From DASVXQ01 sp046727955 (GTDB lineage: Bacteria > Actinomycetota > CALGFH01), in assembly GCA_046727955.1 (NCBI GenBank), contig JBKPDO010000376.1:1-12623 (forward strand): a DNA stretch of 12,623 nt, in the 5' to 3' direction. The position numbers were made by a program, and so were the translations under genes. Below, in pieces: positions 12,463-12,623 of this stretch; within the stretch, counting starts at the first letter, position 1; every line of letters starts with the position of its first letter. Under the pieces are notes generated by a model that was not told where the DNA came from, did not search any database, and was given only the letters and a program-made list of their open reading frames with translations.

Positions 12463-12623
12463 GGTGGAACTTGACAGTCCGGCCCCCACGGCCCCCCAAG
12501 ACCCGGCCCCCTTGCTACTTGGCCGCAGTCGACCGCTCCCCTGGGACTACTTGGCGAGCGTGGGTTCCCAGGCCAGTGCGTTCTCTAGGCTGCTCGGGTG
12601 CTGCGCACGCAGCGGTGGAACCA
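12463..12623. mobile_element. repeat-bearing segment resembling an IS21-type element end
   Basis: No gene is seen from 12444 to the window end. GGTGGAAC occurs at 12463-12470 (continuing TTGACAGTCC) and at 12614-12621, cut by the window edge; CTACTTGGC occurs at 12515-12523 and 12547-12555. Several short terminal repeats spaced within some 150 bases, with a GGTGGAA(C/T)TTGAC-like core, are typical of IS21-family ends, and the truncation point of the glycosyltransferase abuts the first copy. The assignment is by resemblance only. Confidence 0.35.

Noticed and set aside
1..12623. tRNA, rRNA or known riboswitch
   Set aside because: No cloverleaf, T-loop consensus, rRNA motif or recognised riboswitch core was found on reading both strands by eye; a covariance-model scan was not possible.

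Overview
The window is high-GC DNA with GC-rich third codon positions. FtsX-ectodomain proteins, TIGR00027-type methyltransferases, IS3/IS21 debris and a divergent MurA all point to an actinomycete (Actinomycetota). The genus cannot be told from the sequence. It looks like an accessory, heavily recombined region: intact genes alternate with truncated or frameshifted remnants, and almost every real gene lies on the minus strand.

Layout. 1-101: 3' tail of an IS3-type transposase with a probable element end behind it. 324-2213 (minus): two exported/membrane proteins, one a single-pass protein with two tandem FtsX-type extracellular domains and no permease, the other a signal-peptide protein with a C-terminal membrane anchor. 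2426-2797 (minus): decayed 3' piece of a large STAND/NACHT-like ATPase. 2903-4749 (minus): two-gene unit of an AraC-type cupin sensor domain fused to a complete MerB-like organomercurial lyase domain, followed after 38 bp by a class I SAM methyltransferase. 4851-6022 (minus): TIGR00027/LCM-type methyltransferase whose 3' end runs into a TetR regulator lacking its DNA-binding half. 6023-6374: divergent intergenic region with a strong inverted repeat and direct repeats, followed by a doubtful small plus-strand gene. 6990-7520 (plus): uncharacterised 176-residue protein. 7620-8900 (minus): DEAD-box RNA helicase. 9130-9300 (plus): istB (IS21) remnant. 9434-11553 (minus): class II aldolase-like gene and a divergent murA, preceded by what looks like a small frameshifted gene overlapping the aldolase start. 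11873-12443 (minus): family 4 glycosyltransferase pseudogene with two frameshifts. 12463-12623: repeat-bearing DNA resembling a mobile-element end.

How the genes may work together. The cupin-MerB protein and its methyltransferase neighbour look like one small operon, possibly sensing or processing a thiol-reactive or organometal compound, with no merA, merR or merT in view. The aldolase-like protein lacks the usual catalytic acid, whereas the MurA paralogue keeps all its active-site residues; their tight spacing suggests a joint role in an amino-sugar or cell-wall-like modification. The two envelope proteins at the left may be co-transcribed. These functional links are inference; domain assignments rest on motifs read directly from the sequence.
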